Assembly: GCA_012845835.1 (NCBI GenBank)
Contig: JABAKD010000020.1
Location: 4,253,243 to 4,317,242, forward strand
DNA from: Undaria pinnatifida
Taxonomy: Eukaryota; Sar; Phaeophyceae; Laminariales; Alariaceae
Length of the DNA: 64,000 nucleotides
Reading direction: 5' to 3'
The notes under the pieces were generated by a model. That model did not search any database and had not been told where the DNA came from. It worked only from the letters and a program-made list of their open reading frames with translations. Positions 33,808 through 46,639 of the stretch are shown here, piece by piece. The first letter of the stretch is position 1; each line of letters opens with the position of its first letter. Position numbers and translations under genes: made by a program.

Positions 33808-35442
33808 CTGCAAAACACACGAGCAGACACACACACATCGAGCGCGAAGACAGGCGAGAAAAAAAGGCCGGGACGAGAGCGAGACGTCGAGAGGCGTGTG
33901 ACAAGTCAGTCCGTCGTGCGTCGAAAAATTCAGGCGGAAGGCAAGGCGGAACACCAAAGAGAAAATCTGAAACGTCTTTCAACATATATATAATACACAC
34001 TTCGAAGTATATACTGTATCATGTACTCGAGGCTGCGTGGGAGGGTTGAAACCGGATTTTTTTTTCTGGCGCTCGTCACTTAAGGAGGCGGCAAAAAAAT
34101 AAAAACAGAAACACGCGATGCGAAAGTCTCCAAACCCGATCTACAGTCCGCTCCCATGGCCTAGGTTGTAAAGCAAAAAAAAGTCGTATTGTAACGACAC
34201 TGGCTTGCTTCTCGGTTCCGGATTCCCGCCCGTCGGATTCGCTTCGGCCCAAACGCGTCGCCGCTTTATCGAGTCACAGCACGCGCCTTTTTCGCTATAG
34301 TATCGCCCGACCGCGCGGCCACGTAAGAGCCATAAAAAATGGGAGCTCGCCACGGACGGATGTGGACTTGAACGCACTAACCAGGGAGCTATCTCTCTGG
34401 AGTCGAAAGTACTCAAGGGTGTGTTCAATGTATTGTTGTTGCCACCGCCGAGTGCATCGCTGTTATATTATTTGCCTTCAGGCAGGGTTTCTTCGATTCC
34501 TGCAAGGCGGTTGAGATGTGGGGCGGGTATTCCAACGCACTTAAAGCGGAATACGCAGCTGTCCTGCTCGTGTACGGGCCCCTTTTTTACGTTTTTTTTA
34601 CATAGGAATTTCGTGCTTGTCCGAATTTACCTCCAACACATTGTTTCTTGTCGCGCCATCAGACAATCGCGGTCACCATTTCAAGCTGTACTGTACCCAG
34701 TGAGAGGTTAACACGCTGCAAGGGGAGGAGCACAGCACTCACCGTATGTTTTTTTTCTCTGTCATGTCCTAGGATCAGTTATTCCATAGTTGGATCGAAC
34801 AACCTCAAGAACCTTTAGGCTGAACTCGATCTCGGTGAATCCTCGAAACAAAACACGCATTGTATTAATACGATACCCGTTAACTCGTACAAATGGGTAG
34901 CTGAAATATTTCCCTTGCCTGCAAAAGCCTTGAATGCGATGCTATCTCTCCCTGTCGCGTGTCATAGCAGTATAGAAGCAATTCTAGCCTCGTTCTGATA
35001 TCACATCTTGTTTGTTGTATACGAAGTAGCAGTGCCCACTGGACTACCCAGTCTGTGACAGCGACTGGGTGGTTTAGAGAACAGTGCTACTTCGACGTAT
35101 ACAACCAACAAAAAAATACAGTTCGTAGTAGTGTGTAGCTCGGTAGCACCAACTCTCGTCAGAAGCGATCTCCGAGGACCTCCCCTTGGCACGGGCTGCT
35201 CTCGAGAAATTAAGAACCTTCGAGCCTTTTTAAAGCTGCGGCGAGATCTGGTGTAACACTAGGAAATATACTCACGTCACGAGCACTGTGATTGGACTAA
35301 AACCCGCTGTGTACCGGTGTATACCAGATGCTTCCTCCCGGTATCATGCATTTATTTCTTCTGTTTCGTTCTCGCCGTTTTCTTTTCGCTTTTTTTTCTC
35401 ATGTTTTGTCTCGTTTGCCGTGGTGCGTGCATATTTGTTCAA

Positions 35443-35449
35443 CAACACC

Positions 35450-35531
<82 letters not shown>
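35443..35531. repeat. (CAA)n trinucleotide array
   Basis: About 29 near-perfect CAA units. On the jouberin coding strand it is (GTT)n starting about nine bases after the 35542 donor. Confidence 0.95.
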
Positions 35532-35541
35532 GCAACATTAC

Positions 35542-35688
35542 CTTAGCACGCAACCGCTTAATCCGGAGTTCTCGGAGTCGCTGACGGTTGTCGAGCCGCC
35601 GCCGATGCTCCTCCTCCGAAGACTTCGCCTCCGTTAAAGCCTGGGCCTCCATCGCAGTCGACGACGGTCTCGCGTCAACCTCCCCTCG
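35542..35688 (-). CDS. AHI1: Jouberin, basic coiled-coil exon
   Basis: 49 codons from acceptor ctcacttcttag to GCTAAG before gtaatg, phase 0 to 0. It encodes RGEVDARPSST, then a charged helix EEEHRRRLDNRQRLRELR. It is assigned to jouberin by strand, order and phase, not by homology. An (AAC)n array, GTT on the coding strand, begins nine bases into the next intron. Confidence 0.5.
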
Positions 35689-36659
35689 CTAAGAAGTGAG
35701 CGGGCATACAAGGGTTGGAAAACAAAGTATTTCCCTTTAAGCAATAGTCTGGTGCTATGGAATGCTATCTAGAGTCAGGGCAGGGAGGGAGAGCAGGGTT
35801 GGCTGAAACTTTTTCTTATTAGGGCCGTTCCTGACAAAACACCAAAAAAGTGACGCGATTCCTGACAAAAGACAGAACAAAACAGGATTCCTGACATTTT
35901 GAAATTCTAACAAAAAAAAACTAGCGTTGATAAAACAAAAATCTCGTTTTATATTTTGTCAGGATTCTTTTTTTTTTTTGGAGTCTTATGTCAAGTCCAG
36001 GGTGTCTCAGCAAAAAAGAAAATATATATTCACTAAAATGTCACGTATTCTTTTCTATTTCTGTCCCTTAGCGCTGCTGCGGCATGCAACCTACAACAAC
36101 GGCCGAGGAAGTAAACGACGCTAAGAGCGGCAAATGGAGTGAGGTGGAGCAGAGCGTGTACTTGCGTAGCGAAGCACAGTTTTGTTTTGTAGCTCCCTAC
36201 GCGAACTGATGAGATTGCCGCACTAATCCTACGTGCCGCGTTGGTGAATTACTGGCGACGCGAGGAAATCTAGAGACCTCGTAGTTGACGTAGCTCAAAA
36301 CGACGGACGTCTTTGTCTCGCGCGAAATGTTTCGCCCACGAGCGGACACTTATTGTCTGCCGAACCATAAACCAAAACCTGAAAAAAACGCGTCTTCAGA
36401 CTCCGTTTTGGGGGAAAGATAATGCCAACATTATTGTGAGCCCTGGTGCGAACGTTCATCGCGCACGAGCCAAACACGCACCGCAAGATAGATAACAACT
36501 GCGTGTCGGGTGTGCAGTTGGGGCACTTTCTGAGTAAAGCGCGTGATCTACCAAAGCACGATCGCGACAAACGTGCGGGTTCGCATTTCACAGAAAGGCC
36601 AGGTAGGCAGCGATGACAGTGCCGTAACATGGGTACACGGGCGGGCGCACGATTTGCAC

Positions 36660-36812
36660 CAAAAACCAGAAACGCGCCTTTGCTGGCTTGTCGGCTCTCG
36701 CTTCGCCGTAGTACATCAGGACAGGGGCATCTTGACCGTACCCCGCCAACGCCAGCACATGCTGGTGAGGATGCCACGCCACGTCACGCAAACAGCAAGC
36801 CGTTCCAAGTGT
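36660..36812 (-). CDS. AHI1: Jouberin, WD40 blade 7
   Basis: The acceptor is a C11 tract ending cag, then TLGTACCLRDVAWHPHQHVL and GYGQDAPVLMYYGE. This matches the final jouberin blade (R-D-[IV]-x-[YW]-H-P...G-Q-x-x-P-[IV]-L-x-Y). The donor gtgcaa after TTTTTG keeps phase 0. If it is not used, the frame stays open to a stop at 36588, giving an alternative C-terminus. Confidence 0.8.
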
Positions 36813-38599
36813 CTGGGGGGGGGGGGGAGGAACGGGGGACGGGGGGGCGGGCGTGGGGGGAGAAATAATTTCATGTATGGCCTTAGTCCTCAGCATCATG
36901 AATCCTTGCGCCCCTGCAAGACGGGGACGGGATGCAAGCATATCGTCCATGCATGGCGGTGACCCCTTACGACCGCCGATCTTCACATCCCTGCAATGCT
37001 AGCACGGGGCACGTCGGGTCTTTCACCGACCAGGAAGACACCGTTCGCACCAAGCGCGAAGGGGGGAGGGGGCGCGAAAAAAAGAAAAAAGGCGGAAACA
37101 GACAGGCCATCTCGGTGGTACCGCCAAAAACAAAAAAAAAAGGTCGGATTGATGCCGGTCCTCTCGCCGGCTTCTGCAAGCTTTGTTCCGGCTTTCAAGC
37201 ACAGCCCACGTGCCACGGACTCACTGGCATTTGTGCGTCTGGAAGACGAACCCTCCTCCGGCAGGAAAAGAGTACACCCCGCCCCTGGCAAGACGAAGAA
37301 AAACCCGAATACCCCCCCTTCCCCCCCCCCCCCCGATGCTCACCAACAGGTGGCAGAACACGACTTGCTCCCGGTTCCGGAGAGTACAAGAGGACGTCGG
37401 CTACGTAGTCAGCGAGTTGGTCGCATCTATGACACTGCTGCGGTAGAGGTCTAGGTGTAGCAATATTTTTATTGAGGCTCTTCCTTTCAAGAGCCACAGG
37501 TCACACACAAACATACAATGGGTTTGCTGCCGCCCCTGTGCTATGGCCATCTTTGGTGGAAACCCCGATCCGACTGGGGTGGATAAAGTGGCGCACAGGA
37601 TCAGGGTGCTTGCGCCCTGCCCCGCAGGCGGCGGTTAATGACAAATCCCCGTACCTCGCCCACGAGCTGAGTGTTTTTAGTAAGCTGAATGGTTACCTCG
37701 ATGAACTGGCCGCGGCCAAGGTACGTAACATGCTTTCGACGATCTTTCGGTTGACTTGTAAGACGGAAATTTCCCCAACGAAAATGGAAATTTCCCCGAC
37801 GGAAGTTTCCAACGATTTTGCGGTGGAGGAGGCCCCCCGCCATTCAGCTAAAAAAATGCTCGAGCCACCCGAAAAACGAAGTGCTGCAGTACTCATACCG
37901 CTATCGTTAAACAAGCGTCCTGTTTTTTATGGCAACCCCGTTTTTCTTTTTCAATTTTTTGTGGAATCGTCTTAGCAGTGGGTGGAAAATGAGTTGAAGT
38001 CGTGCTAGCCGGCCGGTGCGTGGCCCCTGGCTGATGCTGGAGATGAGAGTAAAAAAAAAAACGCCTTTACGGACAACGGAAAAATAACAGGTATTCATTA
38101 ATGAATCACAGACGGCCTGCAGCCAGATCCGCCGTCAAAACGAAGGGGGGGGGGGGGGGGGGTTGTACAGGCGGTTTCTACTTGAAAAAAAAAAATTATG
38201 GGCCCGTTGGATGTTGATTTTTTCGTTCAACGCGATATTCGTCTGTGCCTACCGCGCGACAGGCCGCGATTCATGTCCACTACACCAGCATTGTTGCCAC
38301 TCCACGCTACGTTATTCCGATTTGGTTTGTATTTTTTTTTTGCAGATGCATGATTTTCTTCAGCTATGATATATACGTGTACCACTTTTGGTTTGTTTGT
38401 TGGTTTTTTCGCCGGGGTGTATTCTTCCACTCCGGAGTGACTGGAGACTGTCCGACGGACTTGATGGCGCGAGGGAATGTGAGAACAACAACAACGTTGT
38501 CGTCGCTGATTTAATGTTAGCCATTACGCATTTTTTTGGCGCCCGTCCCCAAAATGAAAGATAGCAATATATATATATATTGTACGAGTTACAGGATAC

Positions 38600-39003
38600 A
38601 CATGATAAACTGGTGCATTCTTTCCAAAACCGTCACATTTATCCCCTTAAAATAATGTACAGTTTCCACGCACAGGTTGAGCTGCCCCCCCCCCCCTCCC
38701 ATGATAAACTGGTGCATTCTTTCCAAAACCGTCAGATTTATCCCCTTGAAGGATTTATAGTTTCCACGCACAAATTGAGCTGCCCCGCCCGTCCCCCCCC
38801 CACGCCCCCCCCCCTCCCCCCCACCCCCACCCCCGCCCCTTTTGATCAAAACCAGGCCCCCACGTCCTTCAAAACGCCGCTCTCCCCTCACCGGTATTCG
38901 ACTTACAGGATTCACTTGATGAACGGATGCATTTCCTTCCACAGCTGTCAGATTTGGTCCCCCTCAGAAACGGGTTTTATAGTTTCCGCGCACAGACTGA
39001 CTA
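38600..39003. repeat. 100-bp tandem duplication plus a diverged third unit
   Basis: GATAAACTGGTGCATTCTTT occurs at 38602 and 38702, followed by CCTT and AGTTTCCACGCACA. A diverged third unit is at about 38915-39003. C-rich spacers lie between. Confidence 0.65.
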
Positions 39004-40350
39004 ACATCACCCTGTTGACCCTGATAGCTACACTGTAGTTGCAAGGGGAGTCGCCGACCTATATCCTTAATGAGGACACACAACCCGTAATACGCGCGAT
39101 CGGAGTATCACACACAGCTTGCAAAGATGACTTTCGACGAAATCTTCGATCTCACAGCTGGAGTGTATTTTTATTTTTATAATATATGTGTACGTCGCGG
39201 CCAGTTTCAAATACAATGGCAACCGAACACTACCTTGTCCGGCTCACTTCCTACCTGAAAAAAGAAACGAAAAAACAGGCATAAACGTTTACATTTAAAA
39301 AACAAAACGACAAGAAAAAAGCAAAATATTCTAAACCCGAACACCCATCCATATACCTCTACTTGTCAAGCTTCGCTTGAATGAAGCCTTGCTTAATAGA
39401 CAGGGTTCTCCGCGGCGAAAAAACAAACTCTTCGCTTTTCAAAAACATTTCTGCGCCACTTCCATGTGGCGTACGATATGTTGCACTACTTCCGTTACAT
39501 GGTGTCAAGAAAAAAAAAAAAAAAACTACATCAACCATTTTACTCTCGCTTAACGTGTTACTCTCTCTAAACTCGTTTTATCCTGCTAAAGGGGGAGCAT
39601 ACGGTAGTAATCAGCTCCAAATACGGTTAGCAACAAATAGGTGGAGAGCTGTGGGTCGGCGGGATTTCACGAGCGAAAACTAGTCGGTAGGTGCCATGGT
39701 TAGCCAACTAACTGACTGGTAGTTGGTAGGTCGGCTGGTAGAGCCAACTGATGGGCCAGCCGACTTGCCGACTTACGTCAGGCGAGCAAAGCGAGCCAAA
39801 TCAGGTCACACCGGGAGAGGGGGCCTCGTTCAAAAGGAAAATTATGCATCCTCCGGTGTTATACAATCCCTCTCGCGAGCATTGAAAACCCCAAAAGTCG
39901 GATAGTCGGCACCTGCGGGAAACGACTAGCTAACTACTAGTCCGAATCGTAACTAGTTGTTGACTACAGTTGTGTAGACTCACAGCTCTACAAATATAAG
40001 AACAAACATGTTAGGTAGATCCACTGCTAACAGGATAAAAAATTACACACGAAAATGGAAAGCATCTCGCTACCACCTTTCGGGCTTGCTGCTCTCCTAC
40101 GCTACCACTGTGTTTGATTGAGGCTCTGTATACCTTGTGAAGACCAGCCAACAACACTAAGCTCGGATCAATCGCCATCAAACAAAAGGCGGCTGGGTGC
40201 ATTTTTTGCCCCCTATGATAGTTCATCCTGCTAACCGTGGATCTCCGTCATACTGCTATTTTTTTGTGAGTGTTTTTCATGGCTTCTGCTAATTAATCCC
40301 GATATCAGCCGACGACCCTTGCCAGCCCCCGCCCACACCCCTCCCCCCAC

Positions 40351-40506
40351 CTGCAGCGGAGTCCTGACCCGTTTTCCCTCCTGAGCCTCCCAGACCCGCA
40401 CCTGCCCCTTCTCGGAGCCCGACACCACGAACCGACCGTCGGGGCTAAACGACGCGCGGACCAGAGATACGGCCGCCGACCCGCCAGAAAATCCAGGGTT
40501 CACAAG
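40351..40506 (-). CDS. AHI1: Jouberin, WD40 blade 6
   Basis: 52 codons, phase 0 to 0, after an ACACAC tract ending aaaag. It gives LVRASFSPDGRFVVSGSEKG then QVRVWEAQ. The F-S-P-D-G-R and V-S-G-S-x-x-G-x-[IV]-R-V-W residues are textbook WD40. The donor is gtgggg. Confidence 0.85.
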
Positions 40507-40710
40507 CTTTTGTGTGTGTGTGTGCGTGGCACGATTTAGTTTTGTCGCGTTGTGTTGTTTTTGTGTACCCAGCGGGAACGACATCGTCACGTGGGAAAAA
40601 CGGCGCCAGGCGGGATCGGTCGGTCGGAGGAAGGTAGTGGGCGAGGTTCGGGAGCGGGGGGCGGTTCAGCTTCGGGACGTAACTGTCCACAAGGGAAAGG
40701 GGTGGGAGGT

Positions 40711-40788
40711 GTTGGTTGTATAGCACCAGGCAGTGAGCTACGTATTCACGTGACTCAGTAGCTCAGTGGGCAGTGCTATATAACCAAC
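40711..40788. repeat. Family F: 78-bp foldback element
   Basis: GTTGGTTGTATAGCACCAGG and its near-inverse end in CAGTGCTATATAACCAAC meet at a CACGTG centre. One arm contains GTAGCTCAGTGGGCAGTGC, which looks like a tRNA D-arm/box A. Confidence 0.6.
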
Positions 40789-41221
40789 ATGAAGAATGCT
40801 GTTCGCACTCACAAGTGGGTGGTGCACATTTGACTCGCGGCTGTTAATGGAGATGCGGAATTATATCTGGCGGGAGATAGAACAAAAAACAAGGGGATCT
40901 TACTGGTTGGTGTTGTCTTCGATTTCTTAGCCCAATGCTTGTTTATTTTTCGGCTTTAGAGCCGCCCCCTCGCTTTGAGAACACGTTCGGCTTGCTGCTG
41001 TTAATGGGATGTGGAACTGTTTCCGGCGAAAAAGGACTAAAAACAAAAGAAGGAATCTTACTAGTATTGCCCTCAATTTCATGACCCTTTTTGGATGGCA
41101 CTTTTAGCCCCGCCCCCAAGCTTTGGGGACGAGGCATTACGAGGTACCAAAGCAGTAATCAGGACCTGCGATAATCACAAAAAAAAACTATATATTCCCC
41201 AATTATTAGCGCATCATAAGC

Positions 41222-41845
41222 AATGAGCCATCCCACAGCAGGGGTGCAGCCGAAGTTTCTAAGAATTTTGTGAGCAATGAGCCATTCCACGGTAGGGCTG
41301 CAGCCGAAGTTTCTAAGAATTTTCTGAGCTTCGGAGCCATCCCACGGTAGGGGTGCAGCCGAAGTTTCTAGGAATTTTCTCGGCAATGAGCCATCCCACG
41401 GAAGGGGTGCAGCCGAAGTTTCCAAGATTTTTTTCTGAGCTTCGGAGCCATCCCACGGTAGGGGTGCAGCCGAAGTTTCTAAGAAATTTCTCGGCAATGA
41501 GCCATCCCCCGGTAGGGGTGCAGCAGCAGATTCTAGGATTTTTCTGAGCTTCGGATCAATCCCACGGTAGGGGTGAAGCAGACTCTAAGAATTATCCGCG
41601 CTCCCAACTTGAGGAGCTAGTTCAATTTGTCACCCGAAACATGACTTCGAAGGCGTTTTTTCTCGGAACCGGACCTACACTTCTATGCGCCGATCCTTAA
41701 ACAAAGCACACACGTATAACAATATGATGCTAACCGATAGCTCCACACTCTTGAGGAGCTCAACCGCACTATAGAGGCCAGAAGGTCAGGAAAACGCTTG
41801 TCCAAAAAAAGGGCAACACTCCACCGTGGGGTGGACTCCAATAGT
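41222..41845. mobile_element. Family B: copy with expanded left end, inside a jouberin intron
   Basis: Six units of about 55-60 bp (GAGCCATCCCACGGTAGGGG, GTGCAGCCGAAGTTTCTAAG) are followed by the element body and a right terminus CACCGTGGGGTGGACT near 41840. It is the only expanded copy in the second gene. Confidence 0.7.
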
Positions 41846-42320
41846 AATCAGGACCCATTATACGATAAACGCAACAACCTACGAAGTGTATATGTATTCC
41901 ACGATTTTTGCGCACCATGATTTGGTTCTGAGTACAGTAGCAGGGACCCCTCTCTATAGTGCCGTTATGTGGCAACCGGCACTATTCCTCATACTGCCGC
42001 TACTGGTTATTTGCATCTGTGCCGAGCGACTCCACAGGCAATACAGCGGGCAGCCGGCACTACTCGACCTGCACTACAGAGGGACCTCTGCTGTACTGTG
42101 TTCTCCCGTACTACTAAGAATTGAGAGTCGCAAAACTTCAGGGTTAGTAAAAAGTTTAGGCTTTAAGCATACGCGAGGTGCGAATGAGATTATATCTGTG
42201 TGACTGCTCTATCAACGCGTTCTCCGCAGAATTTCCATCGAAAGGGGCGCTCCGCTACCGTTAAGGGTGCAAATGAGAGCAGATGATAGCCGCTAGCTGG
42301 AATAAAACAGCACTTCGTAC

Positions 42321-42421
42321 CTGGTACGTGCCGAGATCAAGCAGCCTCAGAGTGTTCCCGTGCGCTTGGACGAGCAGCTGCCCTCTCCTTAAGCGCGAGG
42401 TCAGAGCAAGACTCGTTATCG
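42321..42421 (-). CDS. AHI1: Jouberin, WD40 blade 5
   Basis: 101 bases from acceptor tggggaaag to ACCAG before gtacga (phase 1 to 0). It gives ITSLALTSRLRRGQLLVQA and HGNTLRLLDLGTYQ, aligning with the jouberin blade that ends x-T-L-R-[IL]-x-D-L. Confidence 0.8.
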
Positions 42422-43032
42422 CTTTCCCCACAAGATCAGCGTGTTGCACCTACGTGACACCCGATTTGACCGATGAAGTTGGAACATTAGACAACTTTTG
42501 TGTATGTGTGTGTTTCCGGCTGAAGATTCGTTAAATTTCTACAACGTTTATGATTAATAAAGATGACAAAGTTGCTCAAGTTACCGAAAAAAGAGGTTCC
42601 TTCCCTCTCGTTTGTACTTTGTCAGATGTGATCGATGTGAACGTAGCACACGTAGTTGTCTAATGGGAAAAAGTATGAGCGGAAGAAAACGAAACGGTAG
42701 CGCGTACTGTTCAAACAGGGCAACCATCGCCGGCGTTTGCGTATGAACGATTCACGTGGCTGTAGCGGCCAGACAAGACCAGACAGACATTCAGACGGGC
42801 ATTGAGACAGTCTCGAAACACTTAACGACCAAGCGTACTGACATATTGGTGCGTGTGTGGCTTTGGCGACTCTATGCTAATGCTGCCCAAGCGACACCAC
42901 AACGCTAGATAGCGCCGTGGACAACGAACGATAAAACAAATAATAAAGAAGCGCTATAATTTGCTATACATATATATATATATTTGTTTCCACAATACAC
43001 CGCCGAACGCTATAACGATTCTCTTTCAGTAC

Positions 43033-43189
43033 TCCCCCTCGCCTTTCGGAGAACGTTGTAGTCCTCCACCCCCGCCCGACCGCCGCTGGCCCTGCGCCAC
43101 ACGATGATAGCGCCGACGCCATCTCCGCTGTAAAGGCGGTTGCTCTTGGGGTCGTACGCGATGGTGTTGACGTGGCTCTCGTGTACAAC
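43033..43189 (-). CDS. AHI1: Jouberin, WD40 blade 4
   Basis: The exon starts after tccacgcaag: VVHESHVNTIAYDPKSNRLY then SGDGVGAIIVW. The SGD-x-x-G-x-I-x-V-W string matches the jouberin blade. It ends at phase 1 (AGGGGGA before gtactg), completed by the next exon to give ARGT. Confidence 0.85.
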
Positions 43190-43806
43190 CTTGCGTGGAT
43201 ATCGGTGGTTGCGGGGGGGGGAGGGGGGGGGGCGGGGTGTACTTGATTCATGCAGGGCCGTAGATATTGGACCATATAGACCCTTGCATCCCTACAACGG
43301 CGGGACCGAGAACGTCGGGTTTCCTCCACAAGGCAGGCACAAGGGGGGCGGGGGGGACTTCGCACGATAATGGTGATGTTCTCGCATTAGCTCATTTCCC
43401 TGGAATCCAGGTCATGGTGCCGTTACAGCGTTGCTCAGAAATCGCGAAAACACGTGTTCTGGCAAGCGTAGCGCGTGGTGCTCTCGCTATCGGAGTGGGT
43501 TTTCACGATAACTTGCTGGACGGGGGAGGGGGGGGGCACGGAACTTGGCATAGTTTAGCATGTAAGGCAGTGGAGCGCATGTAGCCGAAGTCACGTTAGA
43601 GGAGCGGGGGGATGTCCCAGAGGACAATAGAATGAGGCGGCGCAAGACGAAATGTTACTTTGGTGAGGCAAGGGTGGGTGGAACAACGGATGGATGTACA
43701 GAACGCAAAGCACAGCATGAAAAACGCTTTTGACCATAACATATACCAGGTACTGTATACACAAATATATGCTGCGTAGCAGGTACTATATACAGGAAGT
43801 ACGGAC

Positions 43807-43952
43807 CTTGTTCGACAGCGTCCCCAGCATCTTCGCCCGTCCTCCCTGCGACGCTGCCGTAAAGACGTCCCACAGCCGGAGTCGCCGGTCAAAAGCCCCC
43901 GTCACAACCAGCGCGCACTCGCTTGCTTCTGACCTCGGAGAGTAGTTCAAAG
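43807..43952 (-). CDS. AHI1: Jouberin, WD40 blade 3 (second half)
   Basis: Two bases complete Ala, then NYSPRSEASECALVVTGAFD and RRLRLWDV. This is the L-V-V-T-G-x-x-D-x-x-[IL]-R-[IL]-W strand-turn of jouberin. It ends TCGAACAAG before gtccgt, phase 0. Confidence 0.85.
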
Positions 43953-44584
43953 CTGCACCGGGGGAAGCGGTGAAAGGCACAGGGTAGACGACCGGCGATA
44001 TGATTTAGAATGTCACGGACACGGTCTGCGTAGGTGCCGCCGATTTGTGGGTGCATGGGGTTAATCAGGGCTCCGACGTTTGTTACGCGAAGCGCAACAG
44101 AGGTTGGACGGCGTGTTGCGTGTTGCGCCCGCGCCCCGCGCAGGGGTCGATGAAGGTAAAAAAAAACCGCGATACACGCAGGAAAAAATGCCCGACAAAC
44201 ATTTGACGAGGTGCGTTTCGACGTCTGAAGACACTTTTTTCGTGATGCCTGCGTGAAAATGCGCCCGAACACCGCTTCACTAAGTGCGTTCTAAACGCCT
44301 TCGAACGTGTTCACAAAATAATTGCCTCCATTTTTTTTCGTCGCTTCCAGTGAGAAAGATTTGCGCAAAAATAATTTCGCCTCGGTGCGCGGCGTCAAGC
44401 GCGCGTTGCGCTGCGCGCACCACAGCTTCCGGTGCCTGTTGCGCAAAACAACAATTCCGAGCGCAATGTTGAGCACGAGCAACATCGCAATAACTAATTA
44501 ACGCCCTGATATGCGGTAAGTGCGTGGAGATATTTTAAACACCTTGGTGGCCATCGCCGCGCAATTTTCTAGGTTGGACGCGAC

Positions 44585-44608
44585 GACAACAACAACAGCA
44601 ACAGCAAT

Positions 44609-44646
<38 letters not shown>

Positions 44647-44688
44647 GAGCAACAGCAAGAGCAACAGCAAGAGCAACGGCAGCAACAG

Positions 44689-44759
<71 letters not shown>

Positions 44760-44779
44760 GCAGCAGCAGCCACAGCAAT

Positions 44780-44811
<32 letters not shown>

Positions 44812-44854
44812 TAACAGCAGCAACAGTAACAGCAGCAACAGCAACAGCAACAGT

Positions 44855-44901
<47 letters not shown>

Positions 44902-44905
44902 AAAC

Positions 44906-44936
<31 letters not shown>
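44585..44936. repeat. AGCAAC/CAGCAA hexanucleotide array
   Basis: About 350 bp of CAGCAA and CAGCAG mixes with occasional GAG, TAA or AAA variants. It begins 33 bases inside the jouberin intron that follows the exon ending at 44969. It produces poly-Ala, poly-Cys and poly-Leu pseudo-frames. Confidence 0.95.
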
Positions 44937-44968
44937 TGGACAGCGCCCCGCGTGTTCTTCTCGCTCAC

Positions 44969-45084
44969 CCGCGATGGTACTCCGGGCAAGGTCGATAACT
45001 GCGGGCTGGAACACAGCGGCGTATACAAAGCAGGGAGGTGAATGCTGGAGTACACACGCCAGCCGCGGCTCGTCCTTGCCTCCC
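44969..45084 (-). CDS. AHI1: Jouberin, WD40 blade 3 (first half)
   Basis: The acceptor is excellent (gttgtctttttcctctgcag); the donor is gtgagc at phase 1. It encodes HSPPCFVYAAVFQPAVIDL, matching the jouberin H-P-x-F-V-Y-x-A-x-F-x-P blade. A 350-bp hexanucleotide repeat begins 33 bases into the following intron. Confidence 0.85.
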
Positions 45085-45730
45085 CTGCAGAGGAAAAAGA
45101 CAACACACATCGGCCGCCATGCGGTTGGTCGCGAACAACGTACCTACATTCTCCCTTGTACAAGATCATTTGCAGGTGTCCCGGGCGCTTTCTCACACGA
45201 ATTCACCCATCGGGCGCTTGATTAGTTTCCGCGAAACATTATCACTCTCTCGTGCCCGGTAGAAAATCCGATGCAAGCGACCAAAGCCTTCGCACACAAT
45301 GGTAAACGTCGGCGGTTTTTCTAACACGTCCCCTCATTTCCTGCGGCCGCGAAAAACAGCCTGGACGAATAGCGCACGCTGGCTAAAAGAAGGGAAGCGA
45401 ACCGGATGTTTATCTAAAATCATATGTATATATTTATTTTCCTTGCGACATATGTCCAGTTCAGACCTCCATCACCCATCGCCTGCATCGGTCGACAGGA
45501 AGAAGAAGAATAAATAGAGTTACTATCGTCTTTAAAAATATGATTTTTTTACTATATGATACACGACACGAACTACGAGCAATTCCCCTCTCTATTCCTA
45601 AGTCGTTCGTTCCCCACAAAAAGCGTGGGCGCAATTCTAAAGTGGTTAAGTTCTGAATTACTTGAAACTAGTGTTGATTTGCCTTCTACAGTTCTGAAAG
45701 GGTTACAAATGTAATTATCTATGGTAACAC

Positions 45731-45858
45731 TTTCGAAGACAGAAAACCCGCCTTCTTTCCGTTGCCAGTGCTCCATCGGCGGCAGATGCCCCCACGCCGG
45801 GGTGCGCCCCGCCCTTTCCGCCGTCTTCGGCGTCGCTCCCGGAAGAGACACGCCACAC
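45731..45858 (-). CDS. AHI1: Jouberin, end of WD40 blade 2 and linker
   Basis: The exon starts after cgtggacag with GTG TGG (V-W), completing blade 2, then a Gly/Ala/acid linker and RRRVFCLR. It ends at phase 2 before gtgtta, and the next exon restores Lys. The linker is longer than in vertebrates. Confidence 0.7.
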
Positions 45859-46140
45859 CTGTCCACGGGAAAAGGGGGGGTTTGACTGCTTCGGTAAAGG
45901 CCAGACGGCACCGCAAAACTGGCCACCACAAAAATTGGCCTCCACAAAACATGGCCGGCAGTCGGGCAGTGTCTACGAAAACACTACAACCCCCGACGCA
46001 AACGCTGCCGCATCATAACTGACTGGCGGGCGGGCTCTTGTTGGGGGGTGGAGGGGGTTACCCCTCCTCTTAAACGCGGCGGCAACGGTTGGCAAGTGGA
46101 CTGCGAGTGAAAGCTTAACAATGACTGCAGAGGTTTGCTC

Positions 46141-46216
46141 GTTACATGGCGCTATCCACTAGACCACTAAGTCACGTGGCCAAGTAACTCAGTGGGGGTA
46201 GTGTTGTATAGCCAAC
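46141..46216. repeat. Family F: foldback element
   Basis: Head-to-head box-A-like arms (inverse of GGTCTAGTGGATAGCGC on the left, AAGTAACTCAGTGGGGGTAG on the right) around TCACGTGG. It ends in GTATAGCCAAC. Confidence 0.55.
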
Positions 46217-46285
46217 AAAATATATATGCTTTCGAGCTCGCAAGCTGATTGTCACCGACTTTTTGACAGGGATCGTCGGAGTTAG

Positions 46286-46332
46286 GTAACGCTATCCACT
46301 AGACCGCGAGAAGCCACGTGACCAAGTAGCTA
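46286..46332. repeat. Family F: partial foldback element
   Basis: AACGCTATCCACTAGACCGC then GCCACGTGACCAAGTAGCTA; one arm plus the centre of the same family, 70 bp from the copy at 46141. Confidence 0.5.
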
Positions 46333-46639
46333 CCCCACCATAGAAGGTTTCCCTCGGTAACTATATTAATACATGCCTTCTCTTGTGCTTGGCTGAGGCG
46401 GGGATTTTTCAATAGAACCAGTCGCGGGGGGGGGGGCGTAGCAGGTCGGGCCATTGTGGGGGTCCGGGCATTCTGCTCCCCGAAAAGGTGGACAGGAATG
46501 ACCCGGGAGTAACCTTTCAAGTGGGGAGCTCCCAATAGAGTGCCGGTATTCGCCAGCCCAATACACCGGTACTATACATGGCACCGGCACTATCGGGAAC
46601 GGGGTTACTTATCGAAAGTTTCGGTCGTGCCAAGTGATT

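Noticed and set aside
33118-33901. Overlapping plus-strand frames of 150-179 codons
   Set aside because: Low-complexity composition, no domain, and they overlap the better supported terminal jouberin exon on the other strand.
36588-36659. Extension of WD40 blade 7 to a stop at 36588 as the jouberin C-terminus
   Set aside because: Kept only as an alternative. A phase-0 donor at 36660 and two further in-phase exons with good splice signals fit better.
44498-45196. Poly-Ala, poly-Cys and poly-Leu frames over the CAGCAA array
   Set aside because: The array is intronic to jouberin: the flanking exons at 44969-45084 and 43807-43952 splice across it in phase.
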